17,371 nucleotides of DNA from Collinsella aerofaciens. Lineage in GTDB: Bacteria > Actinomycetota > Coriobacteriia > Coriobacteriales > Coriobacteriaceae. The notes beneath the pieces are model-generated. The model was not told the DNA's origin. It saw only the letters and a program-made list of their open reading frames with translations, and made no database searches. Made by a program: the position numbers and the translations under genes. The stretch covers positions 1-17,371 of the forward strand of contig RPYR01000020.1 in assembly GCA_008671285.1 (NCBI GenBank), read 5' to 3'. This document shows, one piece after another, positions 15,119-17,371 of this stretch. Positions within the stretch are counted from its first letter, which is position 1. The number at the start of each line of letters is the position of its first letter.

Positions 15119-15415
15119 CTAGCGGACGCGGCGCGAGGCGCGCGTGAGCAGGTAGTCGGCCACAAACAAGATTACCGCGACGATGGCGTAATCCAGGCGA
15201 AACACGCCACCAAAGGGCGACGTGATGACACCGTAGCCGGCGATGGCGCTTGGCAGTGCGCGCGAAAGCTCAACGACAAAGCCAACGATCTGCAGTTTGG
15301 CGGTGAGGCCGCTAAAGCACAGCAGCACGGTCATCGCGCTCATAAAGATGCCGCAGATGCGACAAGCGATGGCGATGATGCTCATCGCCACGGCAGCGGC
15401 CTTACGAGAGTTCAC
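15119..15415 (-). CDS. Small hypothetical membrane protein, GTG start
   Basis: I do not recognise this 98-residue protein. It has a hydrophobic N-terminal stretch (about 6-36, with cysteines at 18, 21 and 33), a middle amphipathic region (about 40-62), and a second hydrophobic helix (about 73-91). It ends in a positively charged tail (TRASRRVR), which favours a cytoplasmic C-terminus. The start chosen is a GTG at 15415 because GAGGAG lies 7 bases upstream, inside the ABC-F gene, giving a 14-base overlap. An inner ATG at 15385 (88 residues) lacks a good site. The frame is open further upstream, but that part overlaps the ABC-F gene. It precedes the M50 protease by 9 bases, so it might be an accessory or substrate of that protease; this is speculation. 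Confidence 0.68.
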   Translation of the reverse strand: MNSRKAAAVAMSIIAIACRICGIFMSAMTVLLCFSGLTAKLQIVGFVVELSRALPSAIAGYGVITSPFGGVFRLDYAIVAVILFVADYLLTRASRRVR

Positions 15416-17371
15416 GCGCGGTCTCCTCTTCGATTTGGGTGGAAAGCTCCAGCCATTCGTCCTCGAGCTTGGGTAGCTCTTGCTTAAGGCCGTTATATTC
15501 TCCCAGCGCGGCGTTGAACTTGTCCTGATCGGCATAAAGCTCTTCGCTGGCCATCAATTCCATAAGCTCGTCATAGCGGGCGCGCTTTTTGTCGAGCTCT
15601 GTCTCGATCTTCTTGAGCTGGTTGCGCACGCCCTTGAGCTTTTTGTTGAGCGCAGCGCGGGCCTGGGCCTCGGCGCGCTTTTGCTCCTTGGTCTTTTTAC
15701 CCTCGGCAGGTTTGGAAGCGGCGGCGGGCGCATCGGGCTGGGCCGCGGTAACCTTTGCGGACTTGGCCGCGACAGGCACGCTCTCTCCTGCTGTCTCGGC
15801 GGCGGCGCGGGCCGCGAGGTCCTCGCGCTTGTAGAGGTAGTAGTCGTAGTCGCCGTCGTAGACCGTGACCTTGCCATCGCGGATGTCGATGATGCGGTTG
15901 GCCACAGCGCGTACCAGGTGCTCGTCGTGGCTGATCAGCACGATGGTGCCGGGGAAGTTCTGCAGGGCGTTCTCGAGCATGTCCACCGAGTCGATGTCCA
16001 GGTGGTTGGTGGGCTCGTCCAGGCACAGGAGTGCCTCGGGGGCCACAAGCATCTTGGCCAGTGCCAGACGCGCCTTTTCGCCGCCGGAGAGGACGCGGAC
16101 CTGCTTCTCGATGGAATCGTTGTCGCTAAACAGGAAGGCGCCCAGCAGGCTGCGCTGCTGCGGCACGGTCCACTTGGGCGTGACGGTGTCGATCTCTTGC
16201 AGGACGGTATTGGACTCGGTCATGCCCTCGAGTGCGTGCTGGGCGTAGTAGGCGACGCCGACGTTGGTGCCCAGATCGCGGGTGCCGGTGGTGGGCGGCT
16301 CCAGGCCGGCGAGAATCTTCATGAGCGTGGACTTGCCGGCGCCGTTGGGGCCGACGAGCGCCACGTGCTCGCCGCGGTAGAGCTTGAGGTCGATATCGCT
16401 GTAGATGTGCTTGTTGCCGTAAGACTTGGACACGCCCTCCAGACCCACGACCATGTCGCCCGAGCGCGGCGGATCGGGGAACTTAAAGTCGATGTGCTTG
16501 TGGCCCGCGGGCAGGATGACGAGCTCTTTTTTGATCTGCTCGATCTTTCGGATGCGCTCCTGAGCCTGGGCAGCCTTGGTGGGCTTGTAGCGGAACTTAT
16601 CGACGAAGACCTGCATGTGGGCGATGTCGCGCTCCTGGGCGGCGCGCTTGGCGCGCATCTGCTCCAGGTTGTCCTCGCGCTGCTTGAGGTAGCTGCTGTA
16701 GTTGCCGGTGTAGGTGGTCACGCGGCGGTTCTCGAGCGCGGCCACGTGGTCGACGCAGGCGTCCATGAAGGCGCGGTCGTGGCTGACGATGAGTACGGCG
16801 CCGTCGTAGTTGGCGATAAAGCCGCGTAGCCACTGGACGCTCTCGAGGTCCAGGTGGTTAGTGGGCTCGTCCAGCAGCAGCAGGTCGGGGTGGCGCAGGA
16901 AGAGCTTGGCGAGCGCGATGCGCATCTGCCAGCCGCCCGAGAACTCGGAGCACGGGCGCTCAAAGTCGGTGACCTTAAAGCCCAGGCCAGATAGGATCTT
17001 GCGGGCGTTGCTCTCGAGCTCGTAGCCGCCCAGGTGCTCAAAGCGGTCCTGGACCTGTCCGTACTCGTTGAGGAGCGCGTCGACGTCCTTGCCCTGTTCG
17101 GAGAGCTCGGTGATTTGGGCCTGCAGCTCGTTGGCGCGCTCGCCCATGCGGCGGATTTCCTTGGCGGCGGCCATGACCTCGGCGAGGATGGTGGTGTCCT
17201 TTTGCTCAAGGTTAGTTTCCTGCTCTAGGTAGCCCACCTGGCAGTCCTTGGCGTACTGGACCTGCCCGGCGTCGGGGCTGTCGATGCCCATGATAATCTT
17301 GAGCATGGTGGTTTTGCCGGCGCCGTTGGGGCCCACGAGCGCAAAGCGCTCGCCGGGGTTGATCTGGAAGG
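15402..17371 (-). CDS. ABC-F family ATPase, 5' end outside the window
   Basis: ABC-F proteins are soluble tandem ATPases that bind the ribosomal E site and act on stalled or antibiotic-blocked ribosomes. The visible 655 residues begin in the first nucleotide-binding domain, at [11 protein letters not shown], so the start codon lies beyond the right edge. Domain 1 has Walker [10 protein letters not shown] (13-21), SGGWQMR (134-140) and LDEPTNHLD (156-164). A charged helical linker follows (about 190-255, the region contacting P-site tRNA in the family). Domain 2 has [10 protein letters not shown] (319-328), LSGGEKAR (387-394) and LDEPTNHLD (410-418). An Ala/Pro/Lys-rich spacer (about 460-515) leads to a C-terminal coiled coil (about 520-645), as in Uup/YdiF-type members. 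No transmembrane segment is seen. Whether it is housekeeping or gives antibiotic protection cannot be decided here. Confidence 0.95.
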   Translation of the reverse strand, partial: FQINPGERFALVGPNGAGKTTMLKIIMGIDSPDAGQVQYAKDCQVGYLEQETNLEQKDTTILAEVMAAAKEIRRMGERANELQAQITELSEQGKDVDALLNEYGQVQDRFEHLGGYELESNARKILSGLGFKVTDFERPCSEFSGGWQMRIALAKLFLRHPDLLLLDEPTNHLDLESVQWLRGFIANYDGAVLIVSHDRAFMDACVDHVAALENRRVTTYTGNYSSYLKQREDNLEQMRAKRAAQERDIAHMQVFVDKFRYKPTKAAQAQERIRKIEQIKKELVILPAGHKHIDFKFPDPPRSGDMVVGLEGVSKSYGNKHIYSDIDLKLYRGEHVALVGPNGAGKSTLMKILAGLEPPTTGTRDLGTNVGVAYYAQHALEGMTESNTVLQEIDTVTPKWTVPQQRSLLGAFLFSDNDSIEKQVRVLSGGEKARLALAKMLVAPEALLCLDEPTNHLDIDSVDMLENALQNFPGTIVLISHDEHLVRAVANRIIDIRDGKVTVYDGDYDYYLYKREDLAARAAAETAGESVPVAAKSAKVTAAQPDAPAAASKPAEGKKTKEQKRAEAQARAALNKKLKGVRNQLKKIETELDKKRARYDELMELMASEELYADQDKFNAALGEYNGLKQELPKLEDEWLELSTQIEEETARELS
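15423..15428 (-). promoter_or_regulatory. Ribosome site deciding a GTG start
   Basis: GAGGAG on the minus strand, encoded by two Glu codons near the end of the ABC-F gene, lies 7 bases before the GTG at 15415. It is the main reason for calling a GTG start for the small membrane protein. Confidence 0.6.

Noticed and set aside
15416..15535. 40-codon extension of the small membrane protein
   Set aside because: It overlaps the ABC-F coiled-coil region out of frame and lacks a ribosome site, whereas GTG at 15415 has GAGGAG at 7 bases.
15480..16829. 449-codon open frame on the plus strand
   Set aside because: Antisense shadow of the ABC-F gene. The minus strand has complete Walker and signature motifs.

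Overview
The window is a GC-rich bacterial chromosome segment that reads almost entirely from the minus strand. It holds 16 protein genes and one tRNA, all oriented right to left. The gene content (ScpAB, Der, IspH, CoaBC, an ABC-F ATPase, strong AGGAGG-type ribosome sites) is bacterial core. The order ABC-F / M50 protease / scpA / scpB / rluB / cmk / plsC / ispH / DUF512 radical-SAM / der / plsY / gpsA, together with the codon bias, suggests a Gram-positive, high-GC anaerobe of the Coriobacteriia (Collinsella-like). That placement is inference from gene order and composition, not a database result.

Layout in transcription order, from the right edge: a 5'-truncated ABC-F ATPase (17371-15402); a small two-segment membrane protein with a GTG start (15415-15119); an M50 site-2-type protease (15109-14426); scpA and scpB (14341-12789); a large-subunit-type pseudouridine synthase (12802-11837); cmk, plsC and ispH (11770-9450); a PDZ/radical-SAM/DUF512 protein (9447-8005); der (7994-6660); plsY and gpsA (6667-4965); rpe (4946-4275); a class I cysteine desulfurase and a Nif3-like metalloprotein (4268-2284); a coiled-coil zinc-ribbon protein (2287-1568); and coaBC (1565-351). 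A tRNA-Pro(GGG) gene (270-194) follows, with its own promoter and a clear rho-independent terminator (151-183). The last ~150 bases are AT-richer non-coding sequence with a hairpin and a 12-bp palindrome.

Genes are packed tightly. Most junctions overlap or are separated by 2-18 bases, and several ribosome sites lie inside the 3' end of the preceding gene, so translational coupling is likely. The only larger gaps are 84 bases (before scpA) and 66 bases (before cmk). I see no terminator inside the protein-coding run, so it could be transcribed as one or a few long messages ending at the tRNA terminator.

Functionally the cluster covers chromosome organisation (ScpAB), ribosome assembly, modification and rescue (Der, RluB-type synthase, ABC-F), phospholipid synthesis from glycerol-3-phosphate to phosphatidate (GpsA, PlsY, PlsC), isoprenoid synthesis (IspH), CoA synthesis (CoaBC), nucleotide and pentose phosphate metabolism (Cmk, Rpe) and sulfur/metal handling (cysteine desulfurase, Nif3-like protein, zinc-ribbon partner).

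I found no phage, transposon, CRISPR, toxin-antitoxin or defence system. The points worth a second look are modest: an acyltransferase with HX4E instead of HX4D, a zinc ribbon lacking one of its four cysteines, an unannotated-looking small membrane protein, and the non-coding left edge.
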